Below are positions 25,580-37,258 of a stretch of 64,000 nt of DNA, in pieces. Position numbers and translations under genes: made by a program. The DNA is taken from contig ADNK01001636.1 of assembly GCA_000320545.1 (NCBI GenBank), positions 52,495 to 116,494 on the forward strand, written 5' to 3'. The stretch's first letter is position 1. Every line of letters starts with the position of its first letter. A model generated the notes under the pieces. It saw only the letters and a program-made list of their open reading frames with translations, was not told the origin of the DNA and searched no databases. The stretch comes from Bigelowiella natans CCMP2755. Its lineage: Eukaryota > Cercozoa > Chlorarachniophyceae.

Positions 25580-26005
25580 TTTGCTCGACTGCTGGAGGCT
25601 GAGCTGCGACGGAACCTACGCGACGAATGGAGGCATGGGATTCAGCAACATGTGTTCCCAACCAAGTTTTAAACGGGTCGCACGAATAAAAACGTAAGCT
25701 TTTTCTGCCTTTTGACAATAATAAACATTGTCGCGAAATATGAAGCGAAACTGGCGTCGCTGGGACGTCCAAGGAAGGGACGACGAACGAGCGAGCGAAG
25801 CGAAGAAGTCTTGTCGCAGACACCCTTTTGCGTCAGTGCTATTCCATCAGACTGAAAAATCACCGTGAAATATCCTGTGGAAAATCTATTTCGCATTCGT
25901 GAGTGTTGATGAGAATCTTAGACCAACTCCATGTTTCCTCCAGATCAAATAGGAAGTTTTACGTATATTTCTCTCTTCTACAAATTGCACTCGAGACCTT
26001 GCGGA
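25580..26005. promoter_or_regulatory. Divergent 5' spacer (ABCA / SET methyltransferase)
   Basis: A 426-base gap between opposed start codons. It holds a GGACGTCC palindrome near 25765 and no microsatellite. If the SET gene starts at the upstream ATG 25931 the gap shrinks to 351 bases. Confidence 0.45.
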
Positions 26006-29000
26006 ATGCCCCCCCCATCAACCGGCAGATGGCTGGGTGCCCTCGTAGCTTTTTCCCTTGCCGTCATTTGCTCGTCGTCGGCCACCGTAGCTCGGAATTC
26101 ACATGCTAGAATTAGAAGGCCTCTGAGGCGCTCTTTGCAATTCTCGGGGGGAGGCCAGTTGAGGTGCATTGAACGGTTACGTAATAACCTCGATTATTCG
26201 AGCGCATTGTCCGTATCAACATCGGCTCAACGGCCCGTCCTTGCAAATGCGGCTGCAGATAAAGATAATCAGCTGAACGCTGCAAACGAGTTACTGGAGG
26301 TACACATCACATCCGAAGACATGCGCACGTTTGCTCACATATTCTCATTAGCGATTAAGGACAACCTACTATCTTTCAACAGTGGATCTCACAAGAGTAC
26401 GGGGAAGGGGGCGGACATCCTGCGAAAGTAGAGGCAAAAGATAGCCATGAGGGGAGCCCTCGTGGTCTATACGCCAAGCAATCCTTTAAAGAGGGTGAAG
26501 TGATCCTTCGAGTGCCGCTAAGGTATGCTGCAAGCATAGCATGATATATAGTATGGAATGCGGACAACGCTGATACGTCTACCATCTCTATCACAACGAA
26601 AAATTAATCGAAGACAATATTTATCCAGACTAGCGATATTCGAGTCCGAATCTCCTGGGATTGTGGAGGGATTAGGTTCCCTTCCATCAGATAAGATTGA
26701 AGGCGGATTCGATAACGCCAAGGGGTACCCGAGGAAAACCGATGATCCTATGTCTCCTGAGAATTTCTGGACTGGAAAGTTAGCGATGCAGATGCTGAAC
26801 AACATGTACACTACTGAAAGGTTAGAAAACGTCCCTCCCCACCCCAACCCCCTACTCCCTCTCATTGTGCATTCACAACTTTCAGTGAAACCTCCGAGAG
26901 TCCCCACTGGAAGATGTGGCTGAACTCTCTCCCAGAGAAGGTAGTAGAAAGCATGGTGCTTATTCAGCATGATATTTACAAGCTCCCACAAACGACCTAC
27001 AGGTGGATCTCCCGGCCAATGGATTCAACGAGGACGACGTCTATTTCACAGAAAACTACGAGTAATTGTTGCTCATTGATTGTGCTTATAATGGAGCTCT
27101 TCCTCCTCTACCTTCTGTGCATTTGATGGTGGCTGTGTTACTAAAGATTTATTCAAGAGAATTCCTTCCTCCGTCGGGTAAACCATCGTATCTGCGAGGC
27201 CTTGCTCTTCCCCAACCCCAAGCATACAACTCAAGAAGCCGTCAAGTTACTCCAAAATAAAGGTACCGATATCATCATGTTCGAACCAAAAAATTTTGTG
27301 TGTATAATGCTTCATCTATATTTTGATGATTTATTCATACATATTGTGTCTTTCAAAATGGAAAACCTTTGTGAACAAAACATATCTTAGAGGATGCAGA
27401 GCAGTTCGGTGCCATCAAGGGAGAGGAGGCGCATAGGCGAGGGGGATTTCCTTGGGCATTGAACATAGCATCCTCAAGAGCCTTGACAGGATCTTATGCT
27501 GGTAGCACCGCTTTATGCACCGGCGATGAAGATTTTTACCTGCCACAATTCTAACTCGTCTCTCCCCCCCCCCCCCCGGTCAGGACACTATCTCGTTCCA
27601 GGAGTAGATTTATGCAATCATGACTACGGAGTTGCAGCAACGGCACGCCTAGAGTCGGAAGCGGGCGATCCTGTACTAAAGTGAGTGGATCACTCTTATA
27701 TTTCTGTCGGAAGAGTGGCTGATGCCTCCCTTCTTTGTCATCGCCCCCCCCCCCCCTCCCCCCGTTTATTTTAAATCAGTCCACGATTCGGAACCGTGCG
27801 CTTGATTGCAGATCGTGATATCGAAGCTGGAGAGGTAATTAAAGTATACAGGGTTGGAGCCATGTCGCAGGAGGAAAACTGCTGTCGTCGTTCCTTCAGT
27901 GAATTTGTTTTGGTTTCACACAAGCTAATCCTGATATTTTCCTCTGGATCCACCACAGGAGATCAAGTTCACGTACGCGAGAGTGCCCAACGAAGTCTTG
28001 TACGCTTACTATGGCTTTGTTCCTGAGAGCAATCCATATGACGATGTGGTGCTTTTTGATGATCTGCAGGTCAGGGAGTACGATATCAGATGGTTTCATA
28101 AGAACTCTTTGCTCGTCCTAGACACCCTTATTCTTTTTCTATACTTCCGAGATTACTTGCATTTCCCCTTCTCGAAGGTCCATTCCGATTGCGCCCGTTA
28201 ATTGATGATGTTGGTTTAGGACGTTTTCAAATGCGCCATTGGATCCAACGAGATTGTGGCGGAAGAAGTAAGGATAATTTTAGAGGAGGCGAGAATCTGT
28301 TTGTGACTCACTTCTTCGATTCTTCTCTCTCTTTCTCTCCATCTTTCTTATCATTCGTGCTTTTGGCACCATGATAATTCATTGAATCTTTTTTCCCTCC
28401 TTTCATCTTCCGGTCTAAGGTTCTCGAGGGAGCTGTGGCTGATTTCATGGATGCCGTCAACGACCCAAATTTAAGTACTCGTGATTATTCAGATGATTGG
28501 GGTGATGGTTGTCATGACGGCTATGATAATATAACAGTGGATAATGACGAAGAAAAGGTGGTGGATGGCAGCGGTAAAAGGACGCTGCTAAGGACAGAAG
28601 ACGATTTTAAGAGACTGACGGTAATAGCGTTGTTTGTGCAATAATGCTCAATATTCGTCATTTTCATTAAATGAAGAAGATTTTGTCCTGTATGCATGCA
28701 GGAATCGCCACCATCATTATTTTCACCGCCATCATTGCCGTATCATCCATCAACATCATCAATCAATATCGCCATCACAATCAGATAAACTTTGAAGGGA
28801 TTGATGGACGGCTAGTCACTGTACTGGATGCAGTTAGTCAAATGGTTCAACTCGGAAAATCTGTTCCGGTAGGAAGAAGTAGTAAAAAATTGCATGCACG
28901 TGACTTTAAACTTCCTTCTTCTCCCCCTCCTTCTTTTGTCTTCGTCGCTGATACAACAGGAGTTTCTGGTGGATCGAATAAAAAAGAAATGCGCAACGTT

Positions 29001-29463
29001 CTCAACAACTCTGGGTTGTTATTTTACTCGCCATTCTGGAAATGATTTCACTGACTGCTGTGACTGTTAAAGTATCCCATGCTTGACACAATCGGCATCA
29101 TCTCGCTCTCTTTCCTCTCCCTCTCTCTTTCTTTCTTTCTCTCTGTTTCTCACTTCCTCTCTCTCTTCTCACCAGGGGAGGACGAGTACGAGCTGTCGTC
29201 AACGCCTGAAGGGAGCTCGAAACAGTACGTAATAACACCAATAAGAATCGTCAATGTCCTTTATTTTCCCTGTGGAAATGATGTCATCGGCGTTGTGCAA
29301 CTACAGATACAGTCTAAGGCTGAGAATCTCCAAAAAGAAAATATGCCAGGGTGCTATTAATGCTTTCGAGAGCATGGCGGGGAAATCCGCTCCAGCTGCA
29401 CCGGAAACGGCGTCATCGATGAGCGCAGCTGGAGAGGACTCTCCAGATGTCCTCTTAGATTAG
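26006..29463 (+). CDS. SET-domain protein lysine methyltransferase, Rubisco-LSMT/SETD family
   Basis: Sixteen phase-consistent exons (26006-26299, 26383-26522, 26629-26820, 26886-26940, 27003-27061, 27147-27262, 27391-27501, 27584-27680, 27780-27834, 27959-28069, 28220-28267, 28420-28620, 28785-28868, 28960-29014, 29176-29224, 29307-29463) give 1,824 nt, 607 residues. It opens with a signal-peptide-like leader (GRWLGALVAFSLAVICSS) and a basic Arg/Ser stretch, compatible with secretion or secondary-plastid import. SET motifs: SPRGLYAKQSFKEGEVILR, ALNIASSRALTG, LVPGVDLCNHDYG (NH motif), RDIEAGE/EIKFTYA and LYAYYGF. The substrate-binding C-terminal region has FSTTLGEDEYEL and YSLRLRISKKKI. An acidic Asp/Gly insert sits in exon 12. 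Substrate unknown; SETD6/SETD3-like targets are equally possible. Confidence 0.9.
27553..27758 (+). repeat. Poly-C tracts in SET-gene introns
   Basis: Two runs of about 12-15 C lie just upstream of the acceptors at 27584 and 27780, so they probably serve as the polypyrimidine tract. Confidence 0.85.
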
Positions 29464-31129
29464 TTTTCAGATTTCGTCTGATGAGAGATGTAAGCAACAA
29501 AACCATGAGTTGCATACAGCACAAGCCTCACGCCAGCATGCCACGTGCCTGGCACGGAGAAATGAGATACTTCTGCATGTGAGGTTGCCTTGATCCCATG
29601 CGCTAACCGGTATGCATGAATGCTTAGTCCATGGTGGCGATTATGATATCTATATAACTGTGTCTATAATGATTCGCACTGCATCCAAATTCTGATCACG
29701 CGCAGATCCAGGGATTGAATTGATGTACCATTTCGCATGCATCATGGCATGTGGTCGCACAGCGAGCAGAAGCTCAAGCCTGGTTAAGTTTGCTGCTAAT
29801 ACGCATATATAAACTCATCGTGTATACGTGCATTGCACCTTGGGCTTCCGCCTCATTTAATTTGTGAGCAACTATAGCTGCGTAACGCGTATACATGGCT
29901 AGATGTAGTGTAATGATAGGAACGTGCATTGGGGCATGTATTTTTTGGCTTTACTTCTGTGCGTGCGCATTATAGCCTGTATGCAACATTGGGCAGCTAA
30001 AGCGAGCATGTACGTCAAGATGTGTGTCGTTGGATTGGTTGAGATTTTCGTATGCACACATCTGGACACTGTTCGCCGCGATATGCACGTGTACGTGCCA
30101 CGCGATTCGATCTCTATATCAATGTGCACATGGGATGAAATAAAGCAGGGACAAAATTTTTGCGAGTTGCGCGGAGGGGACGTTACTAAGTTTGATCTTA
30201 GCAATTTAATTAATTTCAAATCATTTCCAACCTTCAATGTGTGCCGCTATTTTTTTGCAATAACAGCTGCTGCTATCCGTGAAGTGTGAACAGTGTAGCT
30301 CAAATCCATGCGCAATGTAACTAAATTCGGGACATTTCCCACAAATCTTTCATGCCCTTTTTTCTTCAGATAGAGTTGCTTTCAGGACTCGTCTGGATGA
30401 AAGCACCACCTTGTACTGTCCTTCATAAAGTCATTATCAGGCCTCGATAAGTCGTACCCATGACGGCGCAAAGCAGCAGCCAAGAGCTCTGGAGGAGCAT
30501 GTTAAGAACCTGAATAAATTTTACACACAATTATTAAAATGTTATCTACATAGGCTGATACATGCCCCCCCCCAACCCTCAGCGAACCTGCAAGAATTGC
30601 CGGGAAACTCATATTCCGAAGAGAACTGAAAGAACGGTAATTTCTGAACAATTTCTCTTCAACTAGTCTCGGACTACCCCATTTTGCAGGAATTTCCCCG
30701 GATTTTGGCATAAATCCCCTCTCTTTCTCAGGATGTCATTGTACATCCGGGAGTCATTCTGTCTGTCTATTAGTATCCGGTGGTGTCCGCAAACAATGAT
30801 GGATACATTCCCTGAAATCCCATTGGTTTTCACAGTTGCGACGTGATGAACATCGTGTCGCGACGCAATATTGTGAATGCTCGAAATATCCGATGGAAAA
30901 ACATGAGAGTGAGTACGCCAAGGAACCGGATACCAAGCACGAGATCACACGAGAAAGAAAGAAAGCAAACACAAGTGCCTCTGCAGGGGCACACGCCTGC
31001 TGCTGCATTTTGTCTAGAACCAAAATACTCTCACATTCAGTTAAGGACCTTCTCCAATCCCAAGCCTGATTCCTTCAAGTAGGCCGCTTACCAACTTCTC
31101 CGGCTCGAGATGGTGCAAGAATCTTTCAG
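29464..31129. other. Spacer rich in TGCATG/CATGC words
   Basis: About 1.67 kb between two + strand genes. From 29510 to 30130 it has many GCATG, TGCAT and ATGCA words (for example near 29600, 29740 and 30000) and GTGCATTG repeats. No exon was recognised; open frames here have no protein-like features. Confidence 0.5.
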
Positions 31130-32413
31130 ATGATGGCACTCCGCTGCTTGGGGTACCTCCCAACTCCCGTCTTTCTTTTCATAGTTCTTCTTCTGGAGAT
31201 GCTGCAGAGCGTACATGCGTTATCAATTCGAAGAAGTCTTAAGGTGGTTGCCGCTGAAAGAGGAGAAATTCCATCGATGGAGGAACTCCGGGGTCGTTTA
31301 CGATCTGCAGTATCTTCGGGGCAACTACGGAAAATTGGTCGATCGGTGAGGTTAAACGACGATGGCACTGTTCCATCGCTGATTCGACGGCACTTGAACA
31401 ATAGTGGCCATTTTTCACAGCAAATCTCCACAGAGCCTTGGTTGAGTATCATAAACTCCACAGTAGCAGAGGTAAAAGAGCTACTCGGAACATCTTTGGT
31501 ATCCATTTCGTTGAGGGGGTCTTTAGCTTCTGGCTATGCTCAAGTTGGTGTAAGCGATGCCGATTTCATTGTAGTCTACAAAGAGGGAGACTATTACGGT
31601 ATTGGAGAGAACGACGACGGCAATAACGTGAAACGAGTGACACCTAAGTCCTTTACAGCTCAGAATTTACGCTCTGCCGCTGCCGCGTTAACATTAAAAC
31701 ATTCAGCAACTGTAACCAAGGTGGAGCTCGCTGCGATCCCTATCCGAGATCCTAAAGCCCTTAGAGCTATCGACAGTCTGCTATATTCTGCTACTCCTTC
31801 AGATTCGTTAGCTTCTATTCAGCTCTCGGCGAATGAAACTAAAGACATCCTTCAACTTCAAAAAGGTATCTTCTCGGGCATGAGCGACCTAGACAGAGCA
31901 TTCATGCTTAAAACTTCTGCTGTAAATGTTTGGGGACTGGATATGGCTTCCGCTCTCCCTGATGCAGCCGCACGCCCCCCTCCCCTCGAGCTTGGTGAGG
32001 TCCGAGCAGATGTCATGGAAGCGTTATATGCGAGCCGATCCATCTTGAAGAGGAACTCGAGTGATATCCACGCTGCAGAACGGCCTATTCGGTGGGCTCT
32101 CAAGCGATGTCTTCGGGCAGCAGCAGCACGCTTTTGTCCAGGATCTTATGCGCGAGATCTAGCTGTCTGTGCAAGCCTCGCTTCTAGGAGTCTCTCGCGC
32201 AACAGTGGGGATGATGACGATGGTGATGATGATGATGGTGTAGTGTGCGGCAGAAAAGGCCAAGGCGAAGCGGAAAGAGATAGTCAACTCCGCAATCGGC
32301 AGCTAATACAGGTGTACTGAAAATTGTAGAAGATTCTGTATCAGTATTCTTCGTAGCAGTAGTGGTAGTATGTGGCAGTAGCCATAGTTTCATGTGTGAG
32401 ATTGAGTGAGCGA

Positions 32414-32463
<50 letters not shown>

Positions 32464-32857
32464 GTGTGTGCGAGTCCGTGTTGTGTCTTTGTGGAAATTG
32501 TTCTGCCTAGATAGAAGCAAGAAAAGAAGTTACAAATGTTCTCCTGCATCATCAGACAGTGGTCACTATTCTAATGCTATCATTTCAAACATTCTCATAC
32601 AGGCATTGCTGCTAGCCACGTCGCCATCACCAGTACCACCATCCTTAGAAACATCCATCCTATTGCAGTCTCACACAACATCACTTCTATTTTCACTTTC
32701 TTCTTGGATATCTACTTCCTCTTCGGATAAAGCTACATCTAAATCGCCAATCACGAAAACAAGTGACGATCAATGTTCTACTTCGGACCCCCCCTTATTT
32801 GTACCGTCATTCATGAAGAGAATTGTGACGATAATGACGGGGCAAAAGATGCAGTGA
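31130..32857 (+). CDS. Nucleotidyltransferase-fold protein with signal peptide
   Basis: Exon 31130-32311 (394 codons) joins in phase to 32603-32857, giving 478 residues. The first 30 residues form a hydrophobic leader (TPVFLFIVLLLEMLQSVHA). At about residues 130-150 the sequence LRGSLASGYAQVGVSDADF fits the polymerase-beta/minimal nucleotidyltransferase signature G-S-x11-D-h-D, with Gly-Ser and two metal-ligand Asp. The following ADFIVVY strand also fits. No specific family (poly(A) polymerase, 2-5A synthetase, aminoglycoside transferase) can be named. The C-terminal exon is Ser/Thr-rich. The ATG is preceded by CTTTCAG, so an upstream exon cannot be excluded. Confidence 0.6.
32419..32458. repeat. 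(TG)n microsatellite in the nucleotidyltransferase-gene intron
   Basis: About 40 bases of TG in the only intron found in this gene. Confidence 0.95.
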
Positions 32858-33815
32858 TAGTCCTGCTTACCAAGTAGCTAAAAAGCATCTTGGATATGTA
32901 TCACATGGGTAAGGCTGCTACTCCGTCATCAGCCTATGTAATGGCTACAAAAGATACTAGCATAACAATTATTACACGCTACGATATTACCTGCATTTAT
33001 ATTTTTGCACGTACCATGAATAAGTGCTTCGCGATACGATGTTGTACGTCAAAAATCATCAAGCATGCACGTGCGCATTATTTGTCTTACTTTGATGTCG
33101 CAGCATGGCTCGGATCATAAAACATAGTTTAGGTACAATTTTCAGCTATATGGCATTCTTTAGTGTTGGTCAATACGTATTTACCTATAGTGTGACGATA
33201 TAGTCTTCGATATGCACACATAGCCTGCTAGTTAGGCGCTGTGCTATGTAACCAACATAAATAGTATGCGATACATCCCATAGCATATGGCGATATAGAT
33301 GCTATTATTATGTGAAGTTTGCTGCTCCAGACTTCGTGTGTGCGAAGATTTCTCGATATACACGATGCTAAATTCTTAGATATATTGCATGGCTGCCTGA
33401 CTCGCCCAGTGCTACGCGCGACGATATTATCTAAGTTCCAGCAGCTATGCTATGTAGACGTAATCGCAAGAGGCCTTTTAAATGGCAGCATTTTGTGCTT
33501 GCCTCATCATCATGCATGTATGCATGAATGCACTTATTACCAGTGCCTTATTAGAAAATCTTTGTTCTACGAAACGTTGAAACAGATGCTAATTCGAAAT
33601 ATGGTGTATAGATCTACAGCAGGCGTATTGGCCAGCTCTTAAACCTACTCATACTGCCAGCGCGTCTTGTCAAAAACCTCTATAAGAGTACAGCCCTTCG
33701 AATCTCTATCCATGTTCATACAGCAAGACCAAACCTCGCAGTCCTAGGTGATAGCACAATTATCGTATTCAAATAATCATTAATGGGATATGCTCGAAGT
33801 ACATTTCATTCGAGT
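32858..33815. other. Convergent spacer rich in GCATGC/ATGCATG words
   Basis: About 0.96 kb between two 3' ends with no exon. Words such as CATGCA, ATGCATG and GCACGTGC recur at about 33060-33080, 33380 and 33510-33535. Confidence 0.5.
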
Positions 33816-36800
33816 TTAGCATGAATAAGGAAAAACAGTGTCTACCTCGATCTTGCTGTATGCCCAATTACCGAGGTGTTCATAGCGACAAGCCCGTTTC
33901 GTGGGGTCTTTGCCTAATGTCCTGCCTCGTCTAGTCCCTGAGTTAGGAAGGAACGAACATTCAGATCCAATGGAAAGAAGAAAAGGGCAGTGGGGGAGGA
34001 AGAAAAAGAGGAAGGCAGCAACCTCCAATGTGGACGGTCGAGCCCCCGGCCCTGGGCTTGAATGCTTGCCCCTCTCGAACCGAGTAACATAGATTCGCAC
34101 CTCGCACAGTAGCCTTTGGCATCTACGAAAGATATATGAAATAAAACATCATCTACAGTGGAACATGAGGGGCACGATTGGCGTAATTTGCACAACCCTT
34201 TTCGCTGTCATCGTCGCCTCAAATTCCTTTCGGGCCAATGTCTTCGATTTTTCTTCCTGTGTAGGATGTATGTACATCAGCATGGGTCAAGCATAAGTTG
34301 GAGGCAAATAAACACTGGCGTCTCATTATACATTTTAGACACAAAGAGTAAGTACCTCTTGATTTTCCAAAAACTTGGTGAGTGTGTCGGGAGTGTATGT
34401 CGATTCAAGCGTCTTTTCTATTTGCTTGAAGTCGAATGAAGCCTGCGAGTTTCACAACGATGTTGCCCATAACATGTTTGAGTATGAGGGGCTGCAGATG
34501 ATCACTACATCTTCTTCATCGTGAACAACATAGGAAACATTTCTCTCCATCCTTCAAAAGTCGCAATAGCAGCTTGTACTCTCGTTGTCTACCTTTGGCT
34601 TGTCCCAAATCTTTTCCGCTTGATCCCTTCGGCAATCTTTCAGGAATTTGGCACGTTTTCTAAAGAAGAGGCATGATTGATGACAAGAAAATACACTTGA
34701 GGAATAACAGTCGCGGAAACAGCTATACGAAAGATATCAATTCTAGTAACCTTTCATTCTCAATTTTGAGTCGCTGTGTTCTCATACGTTCCTTTTCTCT
34801 CTGGATGAGAGTTAGACGCGGCTTCAAACTCATGCTCAGTATCGTCTGCGTTTTCGACTGCGAAATGAATCAAATAAAGAGAAGGGATCAAAATCAATTT
34901 AAATTGATCATGATAATGCAATCGAAAGCATGGCGTTTGTCGTCTTGGTGGAATGCTAAAGCAGAACATGTTCCAGAGTAAAATTTGAAAAGCTGAGAGA
35001 AAAGGAGAAGATCAGCGAGAAACACCGAACAGGATTTTCTTGGCATGCACTCAGAAATTGAACCCGTCAATTTCTGTCTGAATATCTATATCTGCAATTA
35101 CCGGATCGCATGTTTTCAGTCCAATATGATCTGGATCAGCCTGGGTAAAAAAATTGTGGGTGGACCATTAAAGAACCAATTCACGATGCGGAGCAAATTA
35201 CAAACCTTACGAACTTTTTCTCCAAGCATACCCGTATGGTTTTTCTCAAATCTATTGCAGCATAAACACCATGCGGGAGAAATTAGGACAGTACGCATGT
35301 AGAAACCATTAACGACTCCTTTCTCTTTACCATCCACAAAAATCGGAAAAGCAACATCAGCACCCAACTCGAGTTAGGCACTGGGGCATCAACATAATAA
35401 TATATACTTCTTATTCGAAATACGTTTGCCTGTGATTTTTATCGTAACATGTAGACATGCTTTGAGTGATTTCCTAAGGCTCTCAAATTTTATGTTCCCC
35501 GTGTTTACGCACTTGCTGCTCAGATTCCAATCCCCGTTCATTCTTTTTGACTCATCTTTTTCCTTCTGATAAATTTTGAGGCGAAAACACGAATTGGTAT
35601 TCGAGACGCAGGCCACAATAGATGTATTTTTTATCGTTCGCAACAGTGGAATCACGTCCGCAATAGCTACAAGCAAATTCCTGCGGGGCGCATACTGCAC
35701 CTCCATTTGGGATCTTTTCTTCCGGATGAGTGTATTATTTAACCTAAAAGTAAAAAAGGTCAAAGAGCTGAAAGACCCGATGCTCTTAAATGATTCAAGA
35801 TTATAGCATGTGTCCAGTCCAACTAGCACAACCTACCGTCCTTCTAAAGCAGAGTAGTATTTGTGGTCAGATCTATCGTCCCAAGGAGCAAGCGCCTTCC
35901 CTGAGAGCGTTCTGAAATCGAGGAGTGATCATGTGCATTATCGTTCACCAAGAAGATGGCTAATAATCATGGTTAATGATATACTTTACCCGTTGACAGC
36001 AACATCTGTGCGGAATTCCCTTCGGGCTGCAATCGGCGTTTCTGTCATGGCTAGTATTCTCTGACGTGCTGCTTTCTACAAATTTGGATCGTTATAAATT
36101 CAGCGTATCAAATTTTTGGAACGTGGAATAACGGATGGTTTGAAGGGGTTTCTCACCGCTTTGGCAGGCATATCGCTAGGGTGGAACACCCGCTCGCCGT
36201 TATTGTATGTCATTCTCCCATTTATGCTCCCTGTACCAAATTGAATTGTAAATGTTGCCCTCCGTGGAGTAAAACGATTATATAAATTTACACCTATTTG
36301 GAACTTGGCCTTCAGTATCTTTTTCCCGGTAGTCGGGTGCACCGCCATGTTTCCAGTTCCTTCCTCAACAGAAAACTGAGCACACCAAGCGCAGGTGAGA
36401 ATTGAATTGGATTCAATGTACAGAATAGCGAGAGAGTGGAATTTTAAACAAATCCAGATTGTAGAATTACCCTTCAATTCGAATTTCACTGTGAGATGCT
36501 GAAATGAGGCGCAACCAGGGCCGTGTTCGTTCGAGAGCGAGAAGTTACTGGGGGGGACAAGTAGAACGCTGAAAAGCGACAAACCTCGAGAAACCCTTCG
36601 AAAGTAGAAGGAACTGCATTCTTTTCTAAATAGCGACATCAAAAATATATTGTCGTAACAGTAATCCAGAGCTTTGATTCTCATGCGTTTCCTTATCAAA
36701 ACGAAGTTAAAACGTTCGCCGTTCTAGGACAAATTCTTAACAAACCATCGGAATTCTCCTGAAAACGTCCTTCATTGTTACGACGTATAAAATTGTGGAA

Positions 36801-37024
36801 ATCCTTAGTGTTTTCCCATGACGACATAATAGAATATCAGAGTCTTACTGCATAGGGCCCTTCTCGGTAATTGTAATATTTCGAATTTGAATTCTTCCCC
36901 TGCCCTCGAATCTATGTGCATTCTGGGTTGAAATAATAATACCCTGGGGAGGGTGAGGAGGTTCAAGATCGAATATGGGAGCCTGGGAAAAGAGGTATAG
37001 AACGTTGCTACTCTGCTGCGTCAT
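33816..37024 (-). CDS. Unrecognised 454-residue protein, 16 exons
   Basis: I do not recognise this protein. Exons 37024-36849, 36547-36471, 36359-36157, 36075-35990, 35911-35837, 35743-35671, 35565-35509, 35367-35295, 35251-35211, 35140-35102, 34857-34751, 34659-34593, 34442-34356, 34256-34197, 34122-34101 and 33937-33816 all match in phase and total 1,365 nt. The N-terminal half looks globular and beta-rich (APIFDLEPPHPPQG, RIQIRNITITEKG, HLTVKFELKG, KILKAKFQIGVNLYNRF, ATFTIQFGTGSINGRMTY). The middle has SQMEVQYAPRRNLL and LGADVAFPIFVDGKEKG. A basic coiled coil follows (LIQREKERMRTQRLKIENER, KRAKFLKDCRRDQAEKIW). The end is a small Cys/Trp segment, KRACRYEHLGNWAYSKIE to FPYSC. No signal peptide or membrane span is seen. 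The start could lie further upstream. Confidence 0.65.
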
Positions 37025-37258
37025 TGCCGCTGCGGTGGGGAGGCAATCAGAAAGGTCTTCGGCCTCTACCGCGTTGGATTTGGACGAAGGCACAGAAATT
37101 GATCTCTTCTCTTCGGTAGTGTCCTGATGATTTTCTAATCTCGTTCTAGATGTATGTTAACTCTTTAATGCGAAATTGGTGAACGGTTTGCTTTTATTAT
37201 GTCAATTGGATTTTTAAACCAATCTCCTCACGAGTACAATCGACATTAAAACTCTCAG
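37025..37258. promoter_or_regulatory. Divergent 5' spacer, length uncertain
   Basis: About 230 bases between the inferred ATG of the minus-strand gene and the first visible exon of the coiled-coil gene. Since that exon seems to begin at an acceptor, a short first coding exon and both promoters should lie in or near this gap. Confidence 0.3.

Noticed and set aside
25392-25823. Secreted 143-residue minus-strand protein, or a separate gene starting MATVRICIF
   Set aside because: The segment contains a polypyrimidine tract and acceptor (CTAATCTCCCCAG) and fits better as an intron plus the second ABCA exon.
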